Part shown: positions 9,180 through 18,644 of the stretch, piece by piece
Position numbering within the stretch: position 1 is the first letter of the stretch
Layout of the letters: the number at the start of each line of letters is the position of its first letter
Assembly: GCA_016291495.1 (NCBI GenBank)
Contig: JAEEXI010000006.1
Coordinates: forward strand, 1 to 64,000
Origin: Prevotella sp.
GTDB lineage: Bacteria > Bacteroidota > Bacteroidia > Bacteroidales > Bacteroidaceae
Direction of reading: 5' to 3'
DNA length: 64,000 nucleotides
Notes under the pieces: model-generated
What the model saw: the letters and a program-made list of their open reading frames with translations, nothing else
What the model was told of the DNA's origin: nothing
Database searches by the model: none
Translations under genes and position numbers: made by a program

Positions 9180-10754
9180 ATGACGAAAAATAAAAAGTAT
9201 CTTCCCTTTTCAAAGTTGCTGTCGCAACGCATTCTGTTGGTCAACGTGGCGACGATTACCATCCTCGCCCTGTTGGTCATTACGTTTATTACTATCGGGT
9301 TAAAGAACATGACCAATGCCTATTTCATAAGCGGACTTTATGGATGCCATGAGTCGATAGACAAAAGGCTTGGCAAGGTAGACAATGACAGTCTTTATAC
9401 GCATATCAAGAAATTAGATGTCGGCTTCAATTTGTTTAACCCACTGTTCAAGGATGACATCAACGAGAAGGACAATAAGAGTGTCTGGGCCTACAACATC
9501 GTTATCGACAGCGTAGGCACTTATATTTATCATCCTGACAAACAACGTATCGGAAAAAGAAATTTCTTCGAGGATATTCGACAGTCGGGTGATGCGCTCT
9601 GTAAGGAACTGGCGTTAGGTCTGAATTCCAATGAAATGAGTCACCAGAGGATAACGATAGACGGTGTATCTTCCTACATCTTCTATTGCGGTGTGAAAGT
9701 CACCCCGTGACGTAATGCCATCATCGTACCTGTAGACGGACTCGTGCTTCCCCTCATCATCACGGGACTGATCTTGCTGACAATTATCATATTGGGAATG
9801 CTGGTAGCATATTGGGTGAGCCGTTACACCATCCACCGCACCACTATACCCCTACGGGTTCTGGCCAAGAGTGCTGACGAGGTAGCTCAGGGAAACTTCC
9901 ATGCGCCGCTGCCAGAACCGAAACACAATGACGAAATTAGTCAATTGCGCGACTCCTTCAGCAACATGCAACAGTCGCTGACACAGTATATCGACCAACT
10001 CAAAACCACCACCGCCCAAAAGGCAGCCATGGAGAGTGAACTCAGTATCGCCCGTGACATCCAACTGTCGATGGTTCCCACCGTATTCCCAGAACTGGAT
10101 AATATCGACATCTTTGCCAGTATGACCCCTGCGAAGGCTGTTGGCGGTGATCTCTACGACTTCTTCGTGCGAGATAAGCAACTTTTCTTCTGTATCGGTG
10201 ACGTCAGCGGCAAGGGTGTGCCCGCCGCCCTGTTCATAACAGAAGCCAAGAGTCTATTCCGCGCCTACGCCACAGGAGTGGAATTGCCCCATCTTATCGT
10301 TTCGCGTATGAACAACGACCTAAGCCTAGATAACAAGGAATGTATGTTCGTCACTCTCTTTGTTGGCATACTCGACCTAACATCCGGTCTGCTGCGCTAC
10401 TGTAATGCCGGGCATGAAGCTCCCCTGATTATCAAAAAAACAGTTGAGCCACTTCCTGTGAATGAAATCTACCCCGTGGGACTCCTAATGGATGCACCCT
10501 ATGAGACACAGGAGATTGTTATAGAGCCAGAAACCACCATTCTGCTATACACTGACGGGCTGGATGAGGCGATGAATGCCGATAAAAAACAGTTTGGCGA
10601 AAAAAGGATTTTCGAAGAATTGAACCGTGCCATCCAGACTAAGCAACTATCTCCACAAACCGTGATTGAGCAAATGATTCAGGCCGTCCACGACTATGTC
10701 GGTGACACCGAGCAGAGTGACGACCTCACCTTACTCTGCCTGAGACGTGTTTAA
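9180..10754 (+). pseudogene. SpoIIE-type PP2C phosphatase with sensor and HAMP, interrupted by an in-frame TGA
   Basis: One reading frame runs from ATG 9180 to 10754 but holds a TGA at 9708-9710. The N-terminal 176 codons encode a membrane segment and an extracellular sensor (Cache-like). After the stop, the frame continues with RNAIIVPVDG, a second membrane segment, a HAMP domain, a short coiled coil and the SpoIIE domain (ARDIQLSMVPTVFPE, KAVGGDLYDFF, DVSGKGVPAALF, YTDGLDEAMN, DDLTLLCL). A Trp codon (TGG) changed to TGA would explain it. A GTG at 9744 could start a separate shorter protein, but it lacks a clear upstream signal. Such proteins dephosphorylate anti-sigma antagonists in other bacteria. 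Confidence 0.75.
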
Positions 10755-10760
10755 AACATC

Positions 10761-11444
10761 TCATAGCTGAGAATGTAAACCACAAAACGAAAGCAATTCG
10801 TCCGGATGAGAGATAAAAGTGGTGGCACCGTGAGCAAGGAGAGAGTCACGGTCACGGAAACCCCAAAGGACACTAATACAGGGCAGCCCGCTATTGTGTG
10901 CTGTCTGTAAGTCGACATCACTGTCACCTACATAGACAGCACTGGTATGTTGAGTGTTAGCTGTTGGCTGGCTAACGCCCAATTGTCGGAGAGCCTCGAA
11001 GACCGTATCGGGAGCCGGTTTCTTACGGATTCCCTCTGCCTCATGTTCACCAATAGCCACCTCGATCTCCGGGAAGAAATGACGAATGAGTTCCTGAGTG
11101 GCAGCATAGAACTTATTACTCACCACTGCAAGGCGACAGCCCCTTTCCTTCAAGGCATGGATGATCTCCGGGATACCCTCATAGGGACGGGTCATATCAA
11201 GAGAATGCTCCATATAATACTGCCGGAAGGTTGCAAAGGTTTCTTCGAAACGAGGATTAGTGGCACCACCAGGAATCGCACGTTCCATCAACAGACGTAC
11301 TCCATTACCCACAAAGCCACGTACCTCGTCCATCGTACGCTCTGGCATATCATGGGTGCGCAAAGCATAATTCACCGCCACTGCAAGGTCATCAAGGGTG
11401 TTCAGCAGTGTGCCGTCAAGGTCGAAGATGAAAGTATCGTACAT
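10761..11444 (-). CDS. HAD-family phosphatase, phosphoglycolate phosphatase-like
   Basis: A 227-aa HAD hydrolase of the Gph/PGP type. Motif I is FIFDLDGTLLNT with the nucleophile Asp, motif II is the Ser/Thr in LAVVSNK, motif III is the Lys in KKPAPDTV, and motif IV is VYVGDSDVD. The cap is helical. It probably removes phosphate from 2-phosphoglycolate or similar small sugars; the substrate cannot be read from sequence. Just before motif IV, about nine residues (QPTANTQHT) look inserted and coincide with a heptad array. The gene is convergent with the phosphatase gene above, 6 nt apart. Confidence 0.88.
   Translation of the reverse strand: MYDTFIFDLDGTLLNTLDDLAVAVNYALRTHDMPERTMDEVRGFVGNGVRLLMERAIPGGATNPRFEETFATFRQYYMEHSLDMTRPYEGIPEIIHALKERGCRLAVVSNKFYAATQELIRHFFPEIEVAIGEHEAEGIRKKPAPDTVFEALRQLGVSQPTANTQHTSAVYVGDSDVDLQTAHNSGLPCISVLWGFRDRDSLLAHGATTFISHPDELLSFCGLHSQL
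10950..10977. repeat. Heptad array 4, inside the HAD phosphatase gene
   Basis: Plus-strand units are TTGAGTG, TTAGCTG, TTGGCTG and GCTAACG. The gene reads the other strand, so it is translated without a stop as about residues 156-165, between LGVS and the VYVGDSDVD motif where the family normally has a short loop. Confidence 0.65.
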
Positions 11445-11484
11445 GGTCGTGATAACGTAATAACTATAACGTGATGAGAAAGAA

Positions 11485-14139
11485 TTAGCTCCGCTTGCTG
11501 CGGGTAATCATCGTCTTGAGTTTGTTGTTATATCGCTCGGCAGCGATAAGTTGTTCGATGGTAACATGCATCCGCCATTTCCAACGGTTATAGGGATCAC
11601 TGGGCACGTTAATACGCTCCTCTTGAGGATTTTTCGAACGCAACTCACCATCCATCGCCAGCCAGTCTTGCAACTGCAGGATACAGAGCATCGACGGACA
11701 ATAGAGATGACGGGCGATGATTTCCTCTGCCAGATGGGCAGGCAGCTGTTCGGGTGCCCGGCCCTCTTTCTGCAGCATCGTGACATAGAAACGCTGACGT
11801 CGCTCAGGACTCTCCTGCCACCAGAGACGTAGGGGTGACATGTCGTGGGTGGAGATGGTACAGACGGAGCGATAGGGATTCGCCTCCAGATGGGCGAACT
11901 CAAAGCCCTGCTGCTTTGGCATCTGTTGGATTTCAAGGGTGAGGATGCGCAACTGGTCGAGAACAGGTTCCACACAATCGGGCAGCATTCCCAAATCCTC
12001 TCCACAAATCAACAGACGTGAGTCCTTCAGGATAGCAGGCAACCGCTTGAGTGCCTGTTGTCCCCAGAATATCGAATGACGCTGATAGAAATAATTATTG
12101 TAGAGGCGCAGGAACGCATCCTTGTCCTCATTACTCAACGCCTCGAAGATTGGTTCGTTGACGACACCTATACGGGGATGGTACATCTCCGATTGACGGG
12201 GATCTTCAACAAAAAGCACATTACTGACCAAACGCATCAAACCGTCACGAATCCACAGGCTACTCTCGTCCCGGCGGTCGGCAAAGACTTCCATCACCTT
12301 ACGCTGGGTGGCAACTTCCTCACGCAAGTCATAGAGGTTATACGCCTTACGCACCAGAAAATTGTCACGCACATACTGGGCATGGATGCCAAAGAGGCGG
12401 TCAATAAGGCGGTCGTTGATAAACGGACGGGTAAACAGTTCCTTACGGAACGGGAGTCCAAAATACTCTATCTCACCAATGGTCAATGGCAGTGCCGGTG
12501 AAAAATGTCCTAACAGTCCGTCGACGGCATCCTCCGGAATCTCCCAGATACGGAAGAAGCCCAAAATATGGTCGATACGCAAGGCATCGAAGTACTGAGA
12601 CAGGTGTTGGAGACGGTATCTGAACCATGTGACGAGTCCTCCCGACTCCCTGTTTCTGTCACCAGACTCCCAATTATACGTAGGAAATCCCCAGTTTTGC
12701 CCTAGAGCAGTGAACGCATCAGGAGGTGCACCAGTCTGGGAGTCAAGGTGGAAAAGTTCCGGATGCTCTCTCGTCTCCACACTTTCCCGATTCACCCCGA
12801 TAGGCAGATCACCCTTGAGGATTACTCCCTTAGAGCGGGCATAATCAGCCGCCTCCTTGAGTTGCTGATGGAGCAGGAACTGGAGGTAGTAAGTAAAAGT
12901 TGAGGATTGAGCGTTAAGCGTTGAGAGATAGTCCGCATAGGGTTTCAACCACGCCTCGTTATCATGGACAAAATCCTTATACTCCTTCGAATCCATGACC
13001 TGTTTACCCCTCTCCTCAAAAAGCTGTTGCAGATATTCTTGTTTCACCCGATCGACTGCCTCATAATCACTATACGACAGAGCATTCAATTCCTGTTGAC
13101 GACGACGGAACATGATCATCTTCTGCTTAGAGCGAAGTGTGCCCGCCGCATCTAAATCGATATAATGCGGATGAAGGGCGAAGGCACTAATGATATTATA
13201 CGGATAGGAGTTCTGCCAGCCACCATTTGTCGTGGTATCGTTAACAGGCAATATCTGAATCACTTTCATACCCGTTAGCACCACCCAATCGACCAATCGT
13301 TTCAAGTCGCCGAAGTCACCCACGCCATAGGAATGCTCACTACGCAGGGAGAACACTGGAATGGCGACACCTGCAGCACGCCATAGTTGCTCACGGATAC
13401 GCAGTTGTTCCCCATAGAGTACCAATACCTGTCCATCAGGAAGTTCATTGAGCTGTTGGTTTTGCCAATCGCTAACGGCTACGATGCGATTGTCTCCTTC
13501 CTCCCAGCAGACCAAGGCATGTGTCTGGTCATCAACTACCACATACTTGTATTCTATGGGGAATACCATGCCCAAGGCATTGACCGTCAATATCCATTCG
13601 TGTTGTCCGGCATACTCCATCCGCAGATAACGGGAGGAATTCCAGTTACCAATGGCAGGATGACTGCCACAGATAGCTACCGACTGTCCAGCCTGTAATT
13701 GTGGGGCTGACACACGGAATGTCAGGGTGCGACGAAACAACGGTAGGCGTAATGGCTCCACCTGTTCGTTGACAGGGCGATGCGCCATCGCCAGATAGGC
13801 ATTGGTATAGAGATGACACGGCAACGGCAGGTCACGCCACTGGTCGGGAAAGACATAGTCTTTGGAAGTGTCAAAATGATAGATACGGGGCACCAAGTCC
13901 CATTCACGGCGTAGCACCTCGCCTTCTCCATTCTCCACCTGATAGAGGTAGACGATGTGCGACAACGGATGCTGGCGAGACAGCAATGCAGCCATCTCCA
14001 AAGTCCAGAGTTCTCCATCCTCTGTCTGCATCAACATGTTATGCCGTTTTATCATACCGTCTAGACTATGGTAGGCGATGACGACATGCAGACTCTCACC
14101 CCATGCCGTACGGTATCTGATACTGAATTTTAACTTCAT
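11485..14139 (-). CDS. malQ: 4-alpha-glucanotransferase (amylomaltase) with N-terminal starch-binding domains
   Basis: An 884-aa GH77 enzyme that transfers alpha-1,4-glucan segments and so helps degrade maltodextrin or glycogen. The first 260 residues hold two CBM20-like beta domains (LTFRVSAPQLQAGQSVAICGSH, HEWILTV). The catalytic part has VGDFGDLKRLVDWV, GDLPIGVNRES, the catalytic Asp in ALRIDHILGFFRIWEIP, LLICGEDLGMLP and STHDM. The CBM20 fusion is typical of Bacteroidetes and plant DPE2 forms. Near residue 405-416 an extra stretch (LSTLNAQSSTF) is encoded by a heptad array. The promoter is shared back to back with mltG. Confidence 0.94.
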   Translation of the reverse strand: MKLKFSIRYRTAWGESLHVVIAYHSLDGMIKRHNMLMQTEDGELWTLEMAALLSRQHPLSHIVYLYQVENGEGEVLRREWDLVPRIYHFDTSKDYVFPDQWRDLPLPCHLYTNAYLAMAHRPVNEQVEPLRLPLFRRTLTFRVSAPQLQAGQSVAICGSHPAIGNWNSSRYLRMEYAGQHEWILTVNALGMVFPIEYKYVVVDDQTHALVCWEEGDNRIVAVSDWQNQQLNELPDGQVLVLYGEQLRIREQLWRAAGVAIPVFSLRSEHSYGVGDFGDLKRLVDWVVLTGMKVIQILPVNDTTTNGGWQNSYPYNIISAFALHPHYIDLDAAGTLRSKQKMIMFRRRQQELNALSYSDYEAVDRVKQEYLQQLFEERGKQVMDSKEYKDFVHDNEAWLKPYADYLSTLNAQSSTFTYYLQFLLHQQLKEAADYARSKGVILKGDLPIGVNRESVETREHPELFHLDSQTGAPPDAFTALGQNWGFPTYNWESGDRNRESGGLVTWFRYRLQHLSQYFDALRIDHILGFFRIWEIPEDAVDGLLGHFSPALPLTIGEIEYFGLPFRKELFTRPFINDRLIDRLFGIHAQYVRDNFLVRKAYNLYDLREEVATQRKVMEVFADRRDESSLWIRDGLMRLVSNVLFVEDPRQSEMYHPRIGVVNEPIFEALSNEDKDAFLRLYNNYFYQRHSIFWGQQALKRLPAILKDSRLLICGEDLGMLPDCVEPVLDQLRILTLEIQQMPKQQGFEFAHLEANPYRSVCTISTHDMSPLRLWWQESPERRQRFYVTMLQKEGRAPEQLPAHLAEEIIARHLYCPSMLCILQLQDWLAMDGELRSKNPQEERINVPSDPYNRWKWRMHVTIEQLIAAERYNNKLKTMITRSKRS
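12894..12928. repeat. Heptad array 5, inside malQ
   Basis: Five units on the plus strand: TAAAAGT, TGAGGAT, TGAGCGT, TAAGCGT, TGAGAGA. Every plus-strand unit starts T-R-A or TAA, but malQ is on the minus strand and reads through in the stop-free direction, giving about residues 405-416. Confidence 0.7.
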
Positions 14140-14157
14140 GATTGTTTAAGTTTGTTG

Positions 14158-14165
14158 CAAAGATA
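14158..14165 (-). promoter_or_regulatory. -7 box for malQ
   Basis: TATCTTTG on the minus strand, 18 nt upstream of the malQ start codon. It is separated by 5 nt from the heptad array at 14171. Confidence 0.6.
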
Positions 14166-14170
14166 CAAAA

Positions 14171-14205
14171 AACTCTTAACTCTTAACCATTAACTCTTAA
14201 CTTTT
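14171..14205. repeat. Heptad array 6, between divergent malQ and mltG promoters
   Basis: Five units: AACTCTT three times, AACCATT and AACTTTT. The array fills the space between the two opposed -7 boxes, with gaps of 5 and 3 nt. Confidence 0.75.
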
Positions 14206-14208
14206 TAT

Positions 14209-14216
14209 TATCTTTG
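14209..14216 (+). promoter_or_regulatory. -7 box for mltG
   Basis: TATCTTTG followed by C, 21 nt before the ATG at 14238. It also shows that a TTG at 14214, which would open a longer frame, is part of the promoter and not a start codon. Confidence 0.65.
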
Positions 14217-14237
14217 CAGAGTAAAAAACAAAAAGAC

Positions 14238-15263
14238 ATGAAGATTTCAGGTTATAAGATATATCTCATCCCTGCCATTATAGGATTAGTGCTAGTATTA
14301 GCCCTACCCTTCTATTTCCTCTTTAGTTCTGTATCGGCACAAGAAAACACCTATTATATATATATAGATGAAGACGATACTCAAGACAGTGTCATCGCAA
14401 AAATCAAGCCCATCGCCCATCCCACAGCAATGGCAGGACTGCAAACGCTGTTACGGCATGCCGATTATGGCGATTGTATCAAGACTGGACGCTATGCCAT
14501 CAAGAAAGGAGAAGGATCAGTCACCATTTACCGTCACCTGAAGAACGGACAACAGGAAAGTCTCAAACTGACGATTCCCGAGGCTAGAACAATGGACAGG
14601 CTTGCTGCCATATTAGGAAAGAAACTGATGCTAGACTCTGCAACGATAGCCGATGCCCTCTATTCACAGGAAACCTGCAGAAAATATGGTTACGATACCT
14701 GTACTATTGCTGCGATGTTCGTGCCCAACACCTATGATATCTACTGGAACGTCAGCCTCAACGGACTTCTGGAGCGTATGCAGAAAGAGCATGACCGTTT
14801 CTGGAACGCAGAGCGCACGACCAAGGCAAGCTTCCACGGACTGAAGCCCAATGAAGTGACGACCCTTGCCAGCATCATCGACGAAGAGACGGCAAACAAT
14901 GCCGAGAAACCGATGATAGCAGGGATGTACATCAATCGTCTGAAGGAAGGGATGCCCCTGCAAGCCGACCCCACTATTAAATTCGCACTGAAGGACTTCG
15001 GGATCAAGCGTATCTACAACAAACTGCTCAAGACAGATAGTCCCTATAACACTTATATCCACGAGGGACTGCCCCCCGGTCCCATCAAGATTGCCTCTAT
15101 TAAGGGGATTGATGCCGTGCTGAATGCCATCAATCATGACTACCTGTATATGTGTGCCAAGGAAGATTTCTCGGGAACCCATAACTTTGCCAAGACCTAT
15201 CAGGAACACCTGCAGAACGCAGCAAAATATACTAAAGCCCTCAACGAAAGAGGTATTAAATAA
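14238..15263 (+). CDS. mltG: Endolytic transglycosylase MltG
   Basis: A 341-aa YceG/MltG protein that cleaves nascent glycan strands at the membrane, setting chain length. It has one N-terminal membrane segment (IYLIPAIIGLVLVLALPF), a LysM-like region, then the catalytic domain with ASIIDEETANNAEKP holding the key Glu and YINRLKEGMPLQADPTI. The end carries GLPPGPIKIASIKGIDAVL, another family hallmark. The start at 14238 is chosen because an upstream in-frame TTG lies in the -7 box. A terminator hairpin follows 5 nt after the stop codon. Confidence 0.93.
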   Translation: MKISGYKIYLIPAIIGLVLVLALPFYFLFSSVSAQENTYYIYIDEDDTQDSVIAKIKPIAHPTAMAGLQTLLRHADYGDCIKTGRYAIKKGEGSVTIYRHLKNGQQESLKLTIPEARTMDRLAAILGKKLMLDSATIADALYSQETCRKYGYDTCTIAAMFVPNTYDIYWNVSLNGLLERMQKEHDRFWNAERTTKASFHGLKPNEVTTLASIIDEETANNAEKPMIAGMYINRLKEGMPLQADPTIKFALKDFGIKRIYNKLLKTDSPYNTYIHEGLPPGPIKIASIKGIDAVLNAINHDYLYMCAKEDFSGTHNFAKTYQEHLQNAAKYTKALNERGIK

Positions 15264-15346
15264 AAAATGCCCCTTGCTTCACAGCGAGGGGCTATTTTAT
15301 TTCGGTATTAGTCCTTTTAAGGTAAAAAGATTGTATTCAGGATAAC
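15262..15346 (-). ncRNA. Candidate small RNA in the mltG-glnS gap
   Basis: A good minus-strand promoter (TTTG, 20-nt spacer, TACCTTTG, ending at 15352) points at a hairpin (15269-15292) that on this strand is followed by a T-run. The predicted transcript is about 80 nt. No start codon with a plausible protein was seen in it. It is a prediction from promoter and terminator only; the promoter match could be chance. Confidence 0.3.
15269..15292. terminator. Bidirectional terminator hairpin after mltG
   Basis: GCCCCTTGC, a 6-nt loop, then GCGAGGGGC: a 9-bp stem with one G:T. A T-rich tract follows on both sides (TATTTTATTT on plus, ATTTTTTATTT on minus). Confidence 0.8.
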
Positions 15347-15351
15347 GCCTG

Positions 15352-15383
15352 CAAAGGTACGGCCTTTTTAACTTCTGAACAAA
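15352..15383 (-). promoter_or_regulatory. Minus-strand promoter facing the mltG terminator
   Basis: TACCTTTG at 15359-15352 with TTTG at 15383-15380 and a 20-nt spacer. No gene on the minus strand lies immediately downstream, which is why a small RNA is proposed. Confidence 0.45.
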
Positions 15384-15425
15384 TATTTTCACATGTTTAA
15401 TAACATATTTTCAGTGGAAGATGAA

Positions 15426-15460
15426 ATAATTCTTAATTCATAATTCTTAATTCTTATTTT
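15426..15460. repeat. Heptad array 7, upstream of the glnS promoter
   Basis: Five units: ATAATTC, TTAATTC, ATAATTC, TTAATTC, TTATTTT. It ends 5 nt before the glnS -7 box. Confidence 0.7.
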
Positions 15461-15465
15461 ATTTG

Positions 15466-15473
15466 TAACTTTG
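15466..15473 (+). promoter_or_regulatory. -7 box for glnS
   Basis: TAACTTTG followed by C, 27 nt before the glnS ATG. It likely serves glnS, the TPR gene and the DedA gene. Confidence 0.6.
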
Positions 15474-15500
15474 CAAACCAAATAAACATCATAATAAATC

Positions 15501-17219
15501 ATGACAGAAGAGAAGAAAGTGACTGAGAACGAAGAGAAGAAGAGTCTCAGTTTTGTAGAGCAAATGGTGGAAGGCGACCTTGCCGCTGGTAAGAACGGAG
15601 GAAGAATACAGACCCGTTTCCCACCAGAGCCCAACGGATATATACATATTGGGCATGCCAAGGCCATCTGCATGGACTTCGGTGTGGCAGAACGCTTCGG
15701 AGGAACCTGTAACCTCCGTTTCGACGATACCAATCCAACGAAGGAGAATACTGAGTATGTAGAGAATATCATGAACGATATCAAGTGGCTCGGTTTCCAC
15801 TGGGAGAACGTTTATTATGCCTCCGACTATTTCGACAAACTGTGGGACTTTGCCATCTGGCTCATCGAGAAAGGAATGGCATATGTTGATGAGCAAACCT
15901 CTGAGCAGATTGCCGAACAGAAAGGAACCCCGACGCAGGCAGGAAGACCCAGTCCGTTCCGTGACCGTCCCATTGAGGAGAATCTGCGCCTCTTTAAACA
16001 GATGAACACACCAGAGGCTGTGGAGGGCTCGATGGTACTGCGTGCCAAACTTGACATGGCAAATTCCAACATGCACTTCCGTGACCCGATTATCTACCGT
16101 ATCATCCAGATACCTCACCACCGTACAGGAACGAAATGGCATTGTTATCCGATGTATGACTTCGCTCACGGACAGAGCGACTACTTCGAGGGTGTCACCC
16201 ACTCTATCTGTACGTTGGAGTTCGTTCCTCACCGTCCGCTGTATGACAAGTTCGTGGACTTCCTGCAAGAGAAAGAAGGACAGACCGACTATCGTCCCCG
16301 ACAGATAGAATTCAACCGACTGAACCTTACCTATACCGTGATGTCGAAACGTAAACTGAAGGCTTTGGTGGACGAAGGACTGGTCGACGGATGGAATGAT
16401 CCCCGTATGCCGACTGTCTGTGGCATGCGCCGTCGCGGATATTCCGCACAGAGCATCCGCAATTTCATCGACTCCATCGGTTATACCAAGTTCGATGCGT
16501 TAAACGACTATGCCCTGTTGGAGGCTGCTGTCCGTGACGACCTGAATAAGAAGGCATGCCGTGTGTCTGCCGTATTGAATCCTGTCAAACTGGTTATCAC
16601 CAACTACCCCGAGGATAAGACCGAGGATTTGGTAGCTGTCAACAATCCGGAGAATGAGGCAGACGGCACACATAACATTACCTTTAGCCGTGAACTGTGG
16701 ATTGAACGTGATGATTTCATGGAGGTCGCTGAGAAGAAGTTCCAACGTCTGGCTCCAGGCAAGGAAGTACGTCTGAAGAACGCCTATATCATCAAATGTG
16801 ACGAGGAGCACCCCTGCGACAAGGACGCCACGGGCAATGTGACTACTATTTATGCCACATACGATCCCGAGACGCGCAGTGGACTGCCCGGTGCCGACCG
16901 CAAGATCAAGGGTAAGACACTCCATTGGTTAAGCACCAAGCACTGTCTGCCAGCAGAAGTACGACTGTACGACCGTCTGTTTACTGTAGAGAACCCCAGT
17001 GCCGATGAACGTGACTTCCGTGACCTGCTGAACCCAGAGTCCTTGGTAACCCTGAAGAACTGTTATGTAGAGCAGTATCTGAAAGAAAAGAAACCTGGTG
17101 ACTTCCTGCAGTTCCAGCGCATTGGCTACTTCACCCTCGATGAGACTTCCAAGGACGGTCAACTCGTCTTCAACAAGACGGTCGGTCTGAAGGACACATG
17201 GGCGAAGATCAACAAATAG
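15501..17219 (+). CDS. glnS: Glutamine--tRNA ligase
   Basis: A 572-aa class I aminoacyl-tRNA synthetase charging tRNA-Gln. It shows RFPPEPNGYIHIGHAKAIC with the HIGH motif near residue 50, DDTNPTKE, the GlnRS-specific SKRKL form of KMSKS in VMSKRKLKALV (near residue 285) and the C-terminal anticodon-binding beta barrels (residues about 350-560, KVRLKNAYIIKC-like). Length is normal. Its stop codon is directly followed by the ATG of the TPR gene, with no gap. Confidence 0.96.
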   Translation: MTEEKKVTENEEKKSLSFVEQMVEGDLAAGKNGGRIQTRFPPEPNGYIHIGHAKAICMDFGVAERFGGTCNLRFDDTNPTKENTEYVENIMNDIKWLGFHWENVYYASDYFDKLWDFAIWLIEKGMAYVDEQTSEQIAEQKGTPTQAGRPSPFRDRPIEENLRLFKQMNTPEAVEGSMVLRAKLDMANSNMHFRDPIIYRIIQIPHHRTGTKWHCYPMYDFAHGQSDYFEGVTHSICTLEFVPHRPLYDKFVDFLQEKEGQTDYRPRQIEFNRLNLTYTVMSKRKLKALVDEGLVDGWNDPRMPTVCGMRRRGYSAQSIRNFIDSIGYTKFDALNDYALLEAAVRDDLNKKACRVSAVLNPVKLVITNYPEDKTEDLVAVNNPENEADGTHNITFSRELWIERDDFMEVAEKKFQRLAPGKEVRLKNAYIIKCDEEHPCDKDATGNVTTIYATYDPETRSGLPGADRKIKGKTLHWLSTKHCLPAEVRLYDRLFTVENPSADERDFRDLLNPESLVTLKNCYVEQYLKEKKPGDFLQFQRIGYFTLDETSKDGQLVFNKTVGLKDTWAKINK

Positions 17220-18644
17220 ATGAAGAAGACCGGCGACGAATATTTCGACAATGAGGAGTTCAGAGAACTTCTGGACAACTATGAGGAATCAGTCAAGTCA
17301 GGGCATCCCCTTTTTATGGATGCCGATGACTTGGCTGATATTGCTGATTATTACCATTTCACGGGAATGGACCAGCAAGCCGGTGAGACCATAGAATATG
17401 CCCTATCCCTTTATCCCAACGCCACCCTGCCCAATGTTTTCAAGGCTCGTGAGGCACTGACCTCCGGAGATGTTGATACAGCCCGGGAATGCGTGGAGAT
17501 GATTGAGAATAAAGACGACCCCGAGTATCACTACATGCAAGCAGAGTTGTTGATGGCCCAAGACAAAGTCGAGGAGGCCGACGATTATCTGCGGCAGTAC
17601 TTCAAGACTGTTCCACCCGATGAATACCAGGACTTTGTGATGGATGTGGCCAATATCTATTTTGACTACGGACTGAACGAGAAAGCCTATGAGTGGATGA
17701 TGCGCTCCAAAGGGGATGGGAGTAACGACTTCAAGGAACTGATGGCACGTACCCTCTTCGGGCTTGGAAAGTATAAGGACAGTGAACGTATCTTCAACGA
17801 GCTCTTAGACAAGAATCCCTATTCCAAACGTTATTGGAACGCCCTCGCCAATGCACAGTTTATGAACGAAGACTTCAGTGGAGCTGTCAGCAGCAGCGAG
17901 TATGCCATTGCCATCGACCCGGAAGATCCTGAGAGTATTCTCAACAAGGCAAACGGCCTATATCGTCTGGGCAACTACGAGGAGGCTATCCGTTATTACG
18001 ACCGCTACGGAGAAGCGGGAGCTCCCGATGAGTTCAGTCTCCTGCACAAAGGATCGTGCTATGTCAATCTGGGACAACAGGAGGAAGCTGCATCCACGCT
18101 CCTTCAAGCCTTAGATGTATGTCCTACTGATTCCAGGTTCCTGCCACAGATTTATCAGGAACTGGCCTTTACCTACAGTGCCCTTCATCAGTTGGACAAG
18201 GCGTTATATTATCTTGACCAAACCCGCAAATTAGATTGTGATCATATTGATATCATGGTGCTGAAAGGTCATATCCTGCTGGAGAACGACCATATCCACG
18301 AGGCGGAAAATGTGTTCAAGAACGCCATGATTCAATCTGACAACGACCCGTCTGTTATTCTGCGTATCATTGTATCCCTCTATGACAACAAATACGTGAA
18401 AGCCTGCTATACCATGTTCAAGAAATTCTTCTCCATGATGGTCAACGATGATTACAAGGAGGGACATGCATATATGGCACTGTGTTGTTTTGACCTCGGA
18501 TATACGGAAGAGTTTCTGATGTACCTGCGTATGGCCATCGAGCGCAATCCCCGTGAAGCCCGTCTCGTTCTGGCCCATCTGTTTCCAGAGGATATGCCTG
18601 CAAAAGACTATTATCAATATATGTATCAAAAATTGAAGAAATGA
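17220..18644 (+). CDS. Tetratricopeptide repeat protein
   Basis: A 474-aa soluble protein with no signal peptide, built of about a dozen TPR-like helical pairs. Recognisable TPRs include the stretches around ARTLFGLGKYKDSERIFNEL, NAQFMNEDFSGAVSSSEYAI and KANGLYRLGNYEEAIRYY. The N-terminus is strongly acidic. It lies directly between glnS and a DedA-family gene, overlapping the latter by 4 nt. Its partner proteins and function are not evident. Confidence 0.9.
   Translation: MKKTGDEYFDNEEFRELLDNYEESVKSGHPLFMDADDLADIADYYHFTGMDQQAGETIEYALSLYPNATLPNVFKAREALTSGDVDTARECVEMIENKDDPEYHYMQAELLMAQDKVEEADDYLRQYFKTVPPDEYQDFVMDVANIYFDYGLNEKAYEWMMRSKGDGSNDFKELMARTLFGLGKYKDSERIFNELLDKNPYSKRYWNALANAQFMNEDFSGAVSSSEYAIAIDPEDPESILNKANGLYRLGNYEEAIRYYDRYGEAGAPDEFSLLHKGSCYVNLGQQEEAASTLLQALDVCPTDSRFLPQIYQELAFTYSALHQLDKALYYLDQTRKLDCDHIDIMVLKGHILLENDHIHEAENVFKNAMIQSDNDPSVILRIIVSLYDNKYVKACYTMFKKFFSMMVNDDYKEGHAYMALCCFDLGYTEEFLMYLRMAIERNPREARLVLAHLFPEDMPAKDYYQYMYQKLKK

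Noticed and set aside
9708-9710. TGA as selenocysteine or reassigned codon
   Set aside because: Many genes here end in TGA, no SECIS-like hairpin follows, and the context fits a Trp codon change better.
14214-14237. TTG start for mltG adding eight residues
   Set aside because: The TTG lies in the -7 box TATCTTTG; the ATG at 14238 is the first usable start.
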